Numbered from the stretch's first letter, positions 1-6,277 are shown. The stretch is 6,277 bases of DNA from Betaproteobacteria bacterium (GCA_003105245.1 PQAI01000009.1:2436-8712), one strand, 5' to 3'. Program-made: numbers and translations. Notes: generated from the sequence alone by a model not told the origin.

Positions 1-680
1 GGGCCGCGCACCGCCTGCCAGATCGGCCGCAGGTCGACGTCCGCGTACGGCGCCGCCGCCTTGAAGGGAACCGCGATCCCGGGGTCGTAGCGGAAGCGCC
101 ACAGGCCGGCCCCGTCGCGGCGCGCCACGTGGATGGCGAGGTGCCCCCACTGCGCGGGCGTGAGCTTGCCGAAGGGGCTCACCGAGCGCATCGCCGCCTC
201 GAGCGCGTCGAGGGACTCGAAGGCGACGTCGCGCCCCACGTAGGTCGCGATGCGCTCGAGCGCCGCCTTGGGAACGACGCAGCCCACGTCGTTCAGCACC
301 AGCCTGCCCACCGGAGTTCGCGGCTGGGCGGCGAGCATCATGCCGAGGATGCCGCCCATCGAGGTTCCCAGCCAGTCGATGGACTCGGTGCCGGCGGCCG
401 CGAGCATGGCGGCGAGGTCCGGGAGGTACTGCGGGTAGCCGTAGTCGTTCTTGTCGGGAAGCCAGTCGCTTCGCCCGCGCCCGACGATGTCGGGACAGAG
501 CACGCGGTAGTCGTCGGCCAGGCGCTCGGCGAGGTAGTCGAAGTCGCGCCCGCAGCGCGTGAGGCCGTGCACGCACACGAGCACGCGCGGGTTGGCGCGA
601 TCGCCCCACTCCACCCAGCGCATGCGGTGGAACCCGCGGCTGCCCAGGCACTTCACCGATCCTTCACGCATGGTGGTCAT
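1..680 (-). CDS. alpha/beta-hydrolase fold protein, C-terminus cut by window edge
   Basis: The minus-strand frame from ATG 680-678 stays open to the left edge, giving 226 residues without the C-terminus. It reads as an alpha/beta-hydrolase: an early strand ending in VHGL (oxyanion-hole HG at residues 38-39), then DIVGRGRSDW near residue 65, and the nucleophile elbow GTSMGG with the presumed catalytic serine at residue 107. The catalytic histidine should lie beyond the edge. The substrate is unknown; esterase, lactonase or C-C hydrolase activity are all possible. There is no signal peptide, so it is probably cytoplasmic. The start is uncertain because neither ATG 680 nor the in-frame ATG at 671 has a clear Shine-Dalgarno sequence. 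The gene follows the acyl-CoA synthetase on the same strand after a 199-bp gap filled by an inverted repeat that ends about 20 bp upstream, so cotranscription with the operon is uncertain. Confidence 0.88.
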   Translation of the reverse strand, partial: MTTMREGSVKCLGSRGFHRMRWVEWGDRANPRVLVCVHGLTRCGRDFDYLAERLADDYRVLCPDIVGRGRSDWLPDKNDYGYPQYLPDLAAMLAAAGTESIDWLGTSMGGILGMMLAAQPRTPVGRLVLNDVGCVVPKAALERIATYVGRDVAFESLDALEAAMRSVSPFGKLTPAQWGHLAIHVARRDGAGLWRFRYDPGIAVPFKAAAPYADVDLRPIWQAVRG

Positions 681-700
681 GGCAGGCGAAAGTCTTTGGA

Positions 701-860
701 AACGCCGATGAACGCCGATGCCACGCCGATTGCCGCCGATGACTCATTGATATCCTGCGACTGAGGAATGGTCCCCATGACTCGATTCGTCCCTCCGATC
801 ACCAGTGCCATATTCCTCTTGTCGGCGGCAATCGGCGTGGCATCGGCGTTCATCGGCGTT
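701..860. repeat. 160-bp inverted-repeat element with 40-bp arms
   Basis: The left arm (701-740) and right arm (821-860) are reverse complements at 39 of 40 positions; the only mismatch is the innermost pair, 740/821. Allowing one skipped base (700), weaker pairing continues outward for about 12 more bases (688-699 against 861-872, 9 matching). Each arm contains four tandem units with core CGCCGAT, at 703, 713, 724 and 734 on the left; the right arm has the mirror units, the innermost changed to GTCGGCG. The 80-bp centre shows no gene. The element fills the gap between the synthetase stop (880) and the hydrolase start (680). Transcribed in either direction it would form a long hairpin. It has no transposase and no T-tract beside the stem, so it is not a classical terminator. 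It resembles a dispersed intergenic palindrome of REP or MITE type; that classification is inference. Confidence 0.9.
763..818. repeat. short inner inverted repeat within the palindrome centre
   Basis: GAGGAAT at 763-769 is matched by ATTCCTC at 812-818. With a two-base bulge the pairing extends by two more G-C pairs (GG at 770-771 with CC at 808-809). This sits inside the 80-bp centre of the larger inverted repeat, so the folded form would be a long outer stem with a smaller inner stem. A 7-bp match can arise by chance, and I see no coding or promoter signal in the centre. Confidence 0.45.
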
Positions 861-879
861 CCAGAGATTTGCATCCGCG

Positions 880-2514
880 TCACTCGATGGCGCTGCGGGA
901 CTTCGCCCGCTCGCGCAGCAGGAACTTCTGGATCTTGCCCGTCGAGGTCTTGGGCAGCGGCCCGAAGACCACCTTCTTCGGGATCTTGAAGCGCGCCATG
1001 CGCGACTTGCAGTACTCGATGATCTCCTCCTCCGTGGTGCTCGCCCCGTCCTTCAGCTCGATGAAGGCGCAGGGCGTCTCGCCCCACTTCGGGTCCGGTT
1101 GCGCCACGACCGCCGCGAGCATCACCGCGGGGTGGCCGTAGAGGACGTCCTCCACCTCCTGCGAGGAGATGTTCTCGCCGCCCGAGATGATGACGTCCTT
1201 GGAGCGGTCCTTGATCTTCACGTAGCCGTCGGGCTGCATCACCGCGAGGTCGCCGGAGTGGAACCACCCTCCCCGAAACGCTTCCTCGGTCGCCTTCGGG
1301 TTCTTGAGGTAGCCCTTCATCGTGATGTTGCCGCGGAACATGATCTCGCCCATCGTCTCGCCGTCCCAGGGCACCGGCTGCAGGGTGAGCGGGTCCAGCA
1401 CCGTCATGCCCTCCTCCAGGAGGTAGGCCACGCCCTGGCGGCCGTTGCGGCGCACCTGCTCGTCGAGGGGAAGCGACGACCACTCCGGGTGCTTGGCGCA
1501 CACGGCGGCCGGCCCGTAGGTCTCGGTGAGCCCGTAGACGTGCGTGATGTCGAAGCCGATGCGCCCCATGCCCTCGATGACGGCAGCCGGCGGCGGGGCG
1601 GCCGCGACGAGGCAGTGCACCTCGTGGTCGATGCCGCGGCGCCACTCGGCCGGCGCGTTGAGCAGCATCGAGTGCACGATGGGCGCTCCGCAATAGTGGG
1701 TGACCTTGTGCTCGGCGATGAGGGAAAGGATGAGCCTCGCGTCGACCTTGCGCAGGCACACGTTGGTGCCGGCCGCCGCCGCCATCGTCCAGTTGAAGCA
1801 CCAGCCGTTGCAGTGGAACATCGGCAGCGTCCACAGGTAGACGGCGTGCTTGGGCATCGACCAGTCCAGGATGTTGTTGATCGCGTTGAGGTACGCGCCC
1901 CGGTAGTGGTAGACCACGCCCTTGGGGTTGCCCGTGGTGCCGGAGGTGTAGTTGAGCGCGATGGCGTCCCACTCGTCGGGCGGGAAGGTCCACTCGAAGC
2001 CCTGGTCCCCCTCGGCCAGGAAGGCCTCGTAGTCCTTCTCGCCGAGGAGCTTGCCGCCCTCGTGCATCGGGTCGTCGACGTCGATCACCAGGGGTCTCGA
2101 CTTCACGAGGGTGAGCGCCTTCTCGATCGTGGCCGAGAACTCGCGGTCGGTGAAGAGAACCTTCGCCTCGCCGTGGTCGAGCATGAAGGCGATGGCTTCC
2201 GCGTCCAGGCGCGTGTTCAGCGTGTTGACGACCGCGCCGATCATGGCCGGCCCGAAGTGCAGCTCGACCATCTCCGGGATGTTGGGCAGCATCGCCGCCA
2301 CGGTGTCGCCGCGCCCGATGCCGCGCCGCTCGAGCGCCGAGGCGAGCCGCCGGCAGCGCGCGTAGACCTCCCTCCAGGTCCGGCGCAGGCCGCCGTGGAT
2401 CACCGCGACCCGATCGGGATACACGTAGGCCGCCTTCGCGAGGAAGGACACGGGCGTGAGCGGCGTGTAGTTGGCCTCGTTGCGGTCGAGTCCGGACGCG
2501 TAGGGCTGGGTCAT
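880..2514 (-). CDS. AMP-forming acyl-CoA synthetase (fatty-acyl-CoA ligase family)
   Basis: This 544-residue, full-length enzyme of the ANL superfamily should activate a carboxylic acid with ATP to an acyl-AMP and transfer it to CoA in the cytoplasm. Visible motifs are the phosphate loop YTSGTTGNPKG (189-199), YGLTETYG (327-334), the adenylate-binding aspartate in HSGDL (D422), the hinge region KIKDRSKD with R437, GGENISS (445-451), and the C-terminal PKTSTGKIQK with catalytic K527. From memory, the overall sequence is closest to the ~545-residue medium/long-chain acyl-CoA synthetase group that includes AlkK-like and DmdB-like (methylmercaptopropionate) ligases. The chain length or acid cannot be read from the sequence, so I give no symbol. 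The ATG at 2514 has a strong AAGGAG six bases upstream. It is the last gene of the operon, 24 bp after folD, and its stop is 20 bp from the inverted repeat. A role in fatty acid use is likely; a direct folate role is not evident. Confidence 0.95.
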   Translation of the reverse strand: MTQPYASGLDRNEANYTPLTPVSFLAKAAYVYPDRVAVIHGGLRRTWREVYARCRRLASALERRGIGRGDTVAAMLPNIPEMVELHFGPAMIGAVVNTLNTRLDAEAIAFMLDHGEAKVLFTDREFSATIEKALTLVKSRPLVIDVDDPMHEGGKLLGEKDYEAFLAEGDQGFEWTFPPDEWDAIALNYTSGTTGNPKGVVYHYRGAYLNAINNILDWSMPKHAVYLWTLPMFHCNGWCFNWTMAAAAGTNVCLRKVDARLILSLIAEHKVTHYCGAPIVHSMLLNAPAEWRRGIDHEVHCLVAAAPPPAAVIEGMGRIGFDITHVYGLTETYGPAAVCAKHPEWSSLPLDEQVRRNGRQGVAYLLEEGMTVLDPLTLQPVPWDGETMGEIMFRGNITMKGYLKNPKATEEAFRGGWFHSGDLAVMQPDGYVKIKDRSKDVIISGGENISSQEVEDVLYGHPAVMLAAVVAQPDPKWGETPCAFIELKDGASTTEEEIIEYCKSRMARFKIPKKVVFGPLPKTSTGKIQKFLLRERAKSRSAIE

Positions 2515-2520
2515 CTCTCT

Positions 2521-2526
2521 CTCCTT
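2521..2526 (-). promoter_or_regulatory. Shine-Dalgarno site of the acyl-CoA synthetase
   Basis: AAGGAG on the minus strand, six bases before the ATG at 2514. It lies in the 24-bp gap after the folD stop. This is the best ribosome-binding site in the window and fixes the synthetase start. Confidence 0.8.
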
Positions 2527-2538
2527 CTCCGGGAGTGT

Positions 2539-3420
2539 TCAGGCGATGCGCGTGGGCATGGGGGCGGCGAGCCCCGCCGCCTTCTCCGCGCCGCGCACGG
2601 TGTTGGCCACCAGCATGGCGATCGTCATGGGCCCCACGCCCCCCGGAACCGGCGTGATCCGCGAGGCGACCTTCGCCACCGCCGCGTAGTCGACGTCCCC
2701 GCAGAGCTTGCCGTCGGGCAGGCGGTTGATGCCCACGTCGATCACCACCGCGCCGGGCTTGACCATGTCGGCGCCGATCATGCGCGCCTTGCCCACGGCC
2801 GCGACCAGGAGGTCGGCCTGCCGCGTGACCGCCGGCAGGTCGCGCGTCTTCGAGTGGCACACCGTGACGGTCGCGCCGGCGTTCACGAGCATGAGCGCCA
2901 TGGGCTTGCCGACGATGGTGGAGCGCCCGACGATCACCGCGTGCATCCCCTCGACCTCGACACCCTCGTGCTCGAGCATCTTCATGACGCCCCAGGGCGT
3001 GCACGGGTAGAAGGCGGGATCTCCGACCACCAGCGCGCCCACGTTCTGGTAGTGGAAGCCGTCCACGTCCTTGGCCGGGTCGATGGCCTCGATCACCGCG
3101 CGCGCGTCCAGCGGCCTGGGCAGCGGCAGCTGCACGAGGATGCCGTGGACCGTGGGGTCCGCGTTGAGGCTGCGCAGGAAGGCGATGAGGCGCTCCTGCG
3201 GCGTGTTGGCGGGAAGCGCGTGCACCCAGGAGTTCAGGCCCGCCTTCTCGCAGGCGAGCGCCTTGTTGCGCACGTAGACCTTGCTGGCGGGGTCGTCGCC
3301 GACGATCACGACGGCGAGCCCGGGCACGGTGCCGGCGTCGCGCAGGCGGGCCGCGCGAAGGGCGTTCTCGATGGCGATGTCGGCGGCGATCGCCTTGCCG
3401 TCGATGATCCTGGCGTTCAT
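2539..3420 (-). CDS. folD: bifunctional methylene-THF dehydrogenase / methenyl-THF cyclohydrolase
   Basis: A 293-residue FolD of normal length. It oxidises 5,10-methylene-THF with NADP+ to 5,10-methenyl-THF and hydrolyses that to 10-formyl-THF, supplying purine and formyl-Met synthesis in the cytoplasm. The catalytic pair Y49...K53 lies in SKVYVRNK, followed by VQLPLP (96-101), KDVDGF (117-122), PCTPWG (139-144), the dinucleotide-binding [11 protein letters not shown] (164-174) and the C-terminal signature [11 protein letters not shown] (256-266). All family landmarks are intact. The start is ATG 3420-3418, which overlaps the stop of the upstream PabB/5-FCL gene as ATGA. A GAAGG with a seven-base spacer lies inside the end of that gene, so translation is probably coupled. 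The upstream cyclo-ligase domain makes 5,10-methenyl-THF, a FolD substrate, so the pairing makes metabolic sense. Confidence 0.98.
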   Translation of the reverse strand: MNARIIDGKAIAADIAIENALRAARLRDAGTVPGLAVVIVGDDPASKVYVRNKALACEKAGLNSWVHALPANTPQERLIAFLRSLNADPTVHGILVQLPLPRPLDARAVIEAIDPAKDVDGFHYQNVGALVVGDPAFYPCTPWGVMKMLEHEGVEVEGMHAVIVGRSTIVGKPMALMLVNAGATVTVCHSKTRDLPAVTRQADLLVAAVGKARMIGADMVKPGAVVIDVGINRLPDGKLCGDVDYAAVAKVASRITPVPGGVGPMTIAMLVANTVRGAEKAAGLAAPMPTRIA

Positions 3421-5390
3421 GGGGAGGCCTTCATCCGGAGAAATCGTCGTTCGGTGAGCAGGGCGTCCACCGCGACGTCGTGCGCCTCGCGGGGAACGGC
3501 CGGGCGGACCAGCGCCTCGGGCAGCGCCACCACGCGGAAGGTGCGGGTGCCTGCGCCCGAGAGCAGGCGGTCGAAGTAGCCGGCGCCGTATCCCAGGCGC
3601 ACGCCCTGCTCGTCGCAAGATAGCGCAGGCACGAGGGCGAAGTCGACCTCCGAGAGCGCCACCTTGCGGCAGCGCGCGGGATCGGGCTCCTCGATGCCCC
3701 AGACGCCGGGCACGAGGTCGGCGCCGAGGTCGGCCACGGCGTGCAGCACGAGCGAGCGCGGATCGCGCACCACGCGCGGCAGGGCGAGCACCTTGCCGTC
3801 GGCGAGCACGCCCTCGGCGAAGGCGCGCGTGTCCCACTCGGTGCCGAAGCTGAGCGTCGAGAGCACCGTGCGCGCCCGGCGGTACTCCGGGAGCGCGCGA
3901 AGCCGCGCGGTGATCCCCGTCGAGAACTCCGCGCTTCCGCCCGAGAAGAGCGCGTCGCGGGCCGAGAGGAGCTCGCGTCGCATCGCGACCTTGGCCGGCG
4001 GCGGCGCCGCCCCGGCGGAAAAGCGCGAGAGCGCGCGCCGGATGGCGGCGATCTTCACCTCCGTCTCCTCGAACTCCGCCTCCGGCGAGGAGTCGGCCAC
4101 GATGCCGCCGCCGGCGTAGAAGCGCAGCTCGCCCTCGGCCGCGAGCGTGGTGCGGATCGGGATGTTCATGTCCACGCGTCCCGCGGGCGTGGCGTAGCCG
4201 ATGGCGCCGCAGTAGACCTCGCGCCGGTGCGGCTCCAGCTCGTCGATGATCTCCATGGCGCGGCGCTTGGGCGCGCCGGTGACGGAGCCGCCCGGAAAGC
4301 ACGCCTCCATCAGGTCCACCGCGTCGCGCCCGGGCGCGAGCCGCCCGGTCACCGTGCTCACGAGGTGGTGCACGGTGGCGAAGCTCTCCAGCTCGCAGAG
4401 GCGCGGCGCCTCGACGCTTCCCGGCTCGCAGACGCGCCCGAAGTCGTTGCGCAGCAGGTCCACGATCATGACGTTCTCGGCGCGGTCCTTGGCGGAGGCC
4501 TCGAGCTCGGCGCGCACGCGCGCGTCCTCCGCCGGATCGGCGCGGCGGCGGCGCGTGCCCTTGATCGGCTGCGTCACCGCCTGCCCGGCCTCGACCGTCA
4601 TCAGCCGCTCCGGCGAGCTCGACAGGACCGAGCCGAAGGGATACTCGAGGAAGGCGCCCATGGGGGCCGGGTTGATGTCGTGCAGGTGGCGGTAGAACTC
4701 CCAGGCGTCGCCGCGGAAGGCGAGGCGGAATTCCCGCGTCAGGTTCACCTGGTAGGCGTCGCCGGCCCGGATGTAGTCGATGATCCTCGCCGCGCGCGGC
4801 AGGTAGTCCCCGCGCTCGAGGCTCGAGGCGACCTCCCCCTGCACGCGGAAGGGCTCGCGCGCCGGAGGCTCTCCCGTGAGGAGCCTTTCGCGGATCGCTG
4901 CCGCCTCCCCTTCAGGAAGCGAGGCGAGGGAGGTGAGCGCCGCCCGCCTCCGCGCGTGGTCGACGACCACCGTCCAGGCGTACAGGCCCACCGCCGCCTC
5001 GGGCATGAAGGCCTGCGTGCCCGCCTTGCGTGGCGGAAGCTTCGCCTCGCCGCGCCCCAGCTCGTAGCCGTAGTAGCCGATGGCGCCGCCGGCGATGGGC
5101 CAGCCGGCATCGCCGGACGCGGTGCCCTCGAGGAGGGCGCGCAGCCCGCCGAAGGCTCCCGCGGCAGGCGTCGCATCCTGGCCCTCTCGCAGGACCTCGG
5201 CGCGGCCGTCCCGGCAGACCAGGCTCGCGACGGGACCCGCCGCCAGGATGTCGTAGCGGCCGCCGGTTCGCGCCCTGTCGCCGCTGTCCAGGAAGACGGC
5301 CCATCCGAGCGGCCGCAGTCGCTCGAACCACGCGTGGCGCTCGGCGCAGCCCGTGGAGGCGTCGTAGGGGAGCTCTAGCGTGCGCGCCAT
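3417..5390 (-). CDS. pabB: fusion: aminodeoxychorismate synthase component I (PabB) + 5-formyl-THF cyclo-ligase
   Basis: One uninterrupted 657-residue frame holds two complete enzymes. Residues 1 to about 457 are PabB, which converts chorismate and ammonia to 4-amino-4-deoxychorismate. It has GDAYQVNLT (210-218), SSSPER with E261, and the PIKGT signature (275-279) whose K277 separates PabB from the PIAGT of anthranilate synthase. IVDLLRND (309-316), [10 protein letters not shown] (366-375), YCGAIGY and GGGIVADSS follow. After a short Ala/Pro linker (about 458-466), residues 467-657 are a 5-formyl-THF cyclo-ligase, the ATP-dependent enzyme giving 5,10-methenyl-THF. It shows the N-terminal K467-x-x-M-R-R-E pattern, LPRVV (536-540), [11 protein letters not shown] (586-596) and [13 protein letters not shown] (598-610). 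The start ATG 5390 is secure because an in-frame TAG lies four codons upstream (5402-5400); its ribosome site is weak. No glutaminase (PabA) or lyase (PabC) is present here. First gene of the operon. Confidence 0.95.
   Translation of the reverse strand: MARTLELPYDASTGCAERHAWFERLRPLGWAVFLDSGDRARTGGRYDILAAGPVASLVCRDGRAEVLREGQDATPAAGAFGGLRALLEGTASGDAGWPIAGGAIGYYGYELGRGEAKLPPRKAGTQAFMPEAAVGLYAWTVVVDHARRRAALTSLASLPEGEAAAIRERLLTGEPPAREPFRVQGEVASSLERGDYLPRAARIIDYIRAGDAYQVNLTREFRLAFRGDAWEFYRHLHDINPAPMGAFLEYPFGSVLSSSPERLMTVEAGQAVTQPIKGTRRRRADPAEDARVRAELEASAKDRAENVMIVDLLRNDFGRVCEPGSVEAPRLCELESFATVHHLVSTVTGRLAPGRDAVDLMEACFPGGSVTGAPKRRAMEIIDELEPHRREVYCGAIGYATPAGRVDMNIPIRTTLAAEGELRFYAGGGIVADSSPEAEFEETEVKIAAIRRALSRFSAGAAPPPAKVAMRRELLSARDALFSGGSAEFSTGITARLRALPEYRRARTVLSTLSFGTEWDTRAFAEGVLADGKVLALPRVVRDPRSLVLHAVADLGADLVPGVWGIEEPDPARCRKVALSEVDFALVPALSCDEQGVRLGYGAGYFDRLLSGAGTRTFRVVALPEALVRPAVPREAHDVAVDALLTERRFLRMKASP
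3428..3432 (-). promoter_or_regulatory. Shine-Dalgarno site of folD inside the upstream gene
   Basis: GAAGG on the minus strand, seven bases before the folD ATG at 3420 and within the last codons of the PabB/5-FCL gene. With the ATGA stop/start overlap it supports translational coupling and confirms the folD start. Confidence 0.65.
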
Positions 5391-5472
5391 CCCGCCATTC
5401 TATCCGCCCGCCCCCTCCCCGCGCCCGGTGGTATGCTCCCCGCGTCGATTTTCCATCCACCCCGGGACAGCC
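5391..5472. promoter_or_regulatory. divergent intergenic region, presumed promoters of both flanking genes
   Basis: This 82-bp gap lies between the divergent starts of the PabB/5-FCL operon (5390, minus) and the DUF3617-like gene (5473, plus), so it must hold the promoter of each unless they lie inside the neighbours. On the plus strand TATGCT at 5432-5437 preceded by TGG could be an extended -10 box, but no convincing -35 is spaced correctly. I see no clear operator or riboswitch. The plus gene has only a weak GGGA (5464-5467) before its ATG. Promoter function is inferred from gene orientation. Confidence 0.4.
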
Positions 5473-5931
5473 ATGAAAACCGCCATCGCCCTCGCCGCCG
5501 CCCTCGCCGCCACGACCGCCTTCGCCCAGGCCGACATGAAGGCCTTCGCCTCGCGGATCAAGCCCGGCCTCTACGAATACAAGATGGAGATGGACATGGG
5601 CGCGATCCCGGGCGCGCCGAAGGGCATGGGCAAGCAGACGATGAGCATCCAGCATTGCCTGACGGAAAAGGACATCCAGGACGGCCAGCTCGGCCGCAAG
5701 GACCCCAACAGCAAGGTGGACTGCCAGATGAAGGACATGAAGATGTCCGGCAACACCGCCAGCTACAAGTTCGTCTGCAAGGGCGAGATGCAGATGACCT
5801 CCGACAACACCATCACCTTCGTGCCGGACGGCTACCACATGGTCTCGAAGATGCAGATGAACCACGGCGGCCAGGTCATGAACATGACGCACAACAGCCA
5901 GGCGAAGTACCTGGGCGCCTGCAAGAAGTGA
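5473..5931 (+). CDS. secreted DUF3617-like, methionine-rich protein
   Basis: A 152-residue protein with a classic signal peptide: MKT, then an Ala/Leu-rich core, with likely signal-peptidase cleavage after AFA at residue 18, so it should be periplasmic. The mature part opens with IKPGLYEYKMEMDMG and contains SIQHCLT around C62, which recalls the DUF3617 family (function unknown, as far as I know). Four cysteines (62, 84, 102, 150) could form two disulfides. It holds 17 methionines, many in MxM clusters at 38-42, 86-91, 106-108, 127-129 and 136-138. The ATG at 5473 is chosen because the signal peptide begins exactly there; the same frame is open upstream, but that stretch has no protein-like features. 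It stands alone on the plus strand, divergent from the folate operon and converging on the glycosylase gene with a 10-bp gap. A metal-related role is possible but unproven. Confidence 0.85.
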   Translation: MKTAIALAAALAATTAFAQADMKAFASRIKPGLYEYKMEMDMGAIPGAPKGMGKQTMSIQHCLTEKDIQDGQLGRKDPNSKVDCQMKDMKMSGNTASYKFVCKGEMQMTSDNTITFVPDGYHMVSKMQMNHGGQVMNMTHNSQAKYLGACKK

Positions 5932-5959
5932 CGCTTCGGGCTCAGGGGCCCCGAACGCG
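5932..5959. terminator. possible shared hairpin between convergent genes
   Basis: TTCGGG (5935-5940) pairs with CCCGAA (5950-5955) around a nine-base loop. CGC (5932-5934) and GCG (5957-5959) extend the stem past a one-base bulge. The hairpin begins at the DUF3617-like stop and its loop contains the stop of the opposing glycosylase gene. No T-tract follows on either strand, so intrinsic termination is uncertain. Confidence 0.35.
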
Positions 5960-6277
5960 AACCCGGCCCGGCGGCGCGAGCGCCGCCGCGAGCTCCCGCC
6001 ACCAGCGCTCGTCCCAGAAGCGCGTGGCCTGGCCCGAGGGCGACGGCAGCACGTAGAGCCGCGTCTCCCCCACCCGCTCGGCCTGCCAGCCGTAGGCGAC
6101 ATCGCGGCCCAGGAAGGCCTTCGCGGCGTTCTTGCTCGTGAAGGCCACCACCCCGGGGCGGTACCTCGAGATCTTCGCGCGCAGGGCGCCCGCGTCGAGG
6201 GCTCCGTGCGGCAGCTCGTCGTCGTTGCCCGAGTGGGCCTTGCACAGGTCCGTGAGCCCGATGCCCAGCCCGGGGAG
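5942..6277 (-). CDS. mug: Mug/TDG-family G:U mismatch-specific uracil-DNA glycosylase, C-terminal part
   Basis: The minus-strand frame is open from the right edge to a TGA at 5944-5942, giving the last 111 residues; the N-terminus with the catalytic GxNPG-type motif is outside the window. Visible landmarks are GIGLTDLCK near the start of the fragment followed by SGNDDEL, a strand PGVVAFTSKNAAKAF, and VLPSPSGQATRFW (LPSPSG encoded at 6032-6049). The last corresponds to the DNA-intercalating LPNPSG loop of E. coli Mug. The family removes uracil or ethenocytosine opposite guanine in base-excision repair. Compared with E. coli Mug the loop has Ser in place of Asn, a change I recall in other bacterial homologues. 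A GTG at 6151 could be mistaken for the start, but homology continues upstream of it to the edge. The tail after WRELAAAL is a short Pro/Arg-rich extension. Assignment to the family is good; exact substrate preference is not readable. Confidence 0.85.
   Translation of the reverse strand, partial: LPGLGIGLTDLCKAHSGNDDELPHGALDAGALRAKISRYRPGVVAFTSKNAAKAFLGRDVAYGWQAERVGETRLYVLPSPSGQATRFWDERWWRELAAALAPPGRVRVRGP

Noticed and set aside
129..764. Plus-strand frame of 211 codons over the hydrolase and left repeat arm
   Set aside because: Antisense to the hydrolase, which has a clear GTSMGG nucleophile elbow. The translation has no recognisable domain.
701..860. CRISPR array or classical Rho-independent terminator at the CGCCGAT repeats
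   Set aside because: The ~10-bp tandem units have no spacers and are arranged as an inverted repeat. There are no cas genes and no T-tract next to the stem.
677..3004. Minus-strand 775-codon frame that reads through the inverted repeat
   Set aside because: It runs out of frame over the synthetase and folD. Only its C-terminal part crosses the repeat (the MNADATPIAAD translation), which is repeat DNA and not a protein domain.
805..3579. Very long plus-strand open frame (over 900 codons) opposite the synthetase and folD
   Set aside because: It is antisense to two well-identified genes, its translation is low-complexity (His, Arg, Ala, Val, Asp rich), and it matches no fold I recognise. Long antisense frames are expected in high-GC DNA.
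3741..5378. Long plus-strand open frame (about 545 codons) opposite the PabB/5-FCL gene
   Set aside because: Antisense shadow of a confident gene with the same Arg/His/Ala-biased composition.
5428..5437. Strong sigma-70 promoter for the plus-strand gene
   Set aside because: Only a TATGCT-like -10 is visible; the region 15-19 bases upstream is C-rich with no TTGACA-like box, so I do not list it as a defined promoter.
5380..5472. N-terminal extension of the DUF3617-like protein to a start at 5380
   Set aside because: It would overlap the start of the divergent operon and bury the signal peptide 31 residues inside. The signal peptide starts naturally at 5473.
5942..6151. Complete small gene starting at GTG 6151
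   Set aside because: Glycosylase-family sequence continues in frame upstream to the window edge, so this is the C-terminal part of a larger gene.

Overview
This is a high-GC (by eye, well over 60% G+C), tightly packed chromosomal segment. Gene content and protein style suggest a beta-proteobacterium (Burkholderiales/Rhodocyclales-like), but no rRNA or other marker is present to prove it. Nothing in the window suggests a phage, plasmid, transposase, CRISPR array or tRNA.

Layout from left to right. Positions 1-680 hold a minus-strand alpha/beta-hydrolase whose C-terminus runs off the left edge. Positions 681-879 are non-coding and dominated by an almost perfect inverted repeat (arms 701-740 and 821-860, 39 of 40 bases complementary). 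Each arm is made of four ~10-bp CGCCGAT units around an 80-bp centre. Positions 880-5390 are one minus-strand operon, transcribed right to left: a PabB-5-formyl-THF cyclo-ligase fusion, then folD (4-base ATGA overlap), then an AMP-forming acyl-CoA synthetase (24-bp gap). An 82-bp divergent region (5391-5472) separates this operon from a plus-strand secreted DUF3617-like protein (5473-5931). That gene converges, with a 10-bp gap, on the C-terminal part of a Mug/TDG-family uracil-DNA glycosylase (5942-6277, minus), which enters from the right edge.

The operon is coherent in folate/one-carbon terms. The PabB half makes aminodeoxychorismate, the precursor of the p-aminobenzoate part of folate. 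The cyclo-ligase half converts 5-formyl-THF to 5,10-methenyl-THF. FolD interconverts 5,10-methenyl-THF with 10-formyl- and 5,10-methylene-THF. The cyclo-ligase product is therefore FolD's substrate, and the two genes are translationally coupled. The acyl-CoA synthetase has no obvious metabolic link and may simply share the transcript.

The items most worth attention are the PabB/5-FCL fusion, which keeps the conserved N-terminal lysine of the cyclo-ligase upstream of the only plausible internal start, and the 160-bp inverted-repeat element wedged between the synthetase stop and the hydrolase start. I saw no convincing wholly new system.
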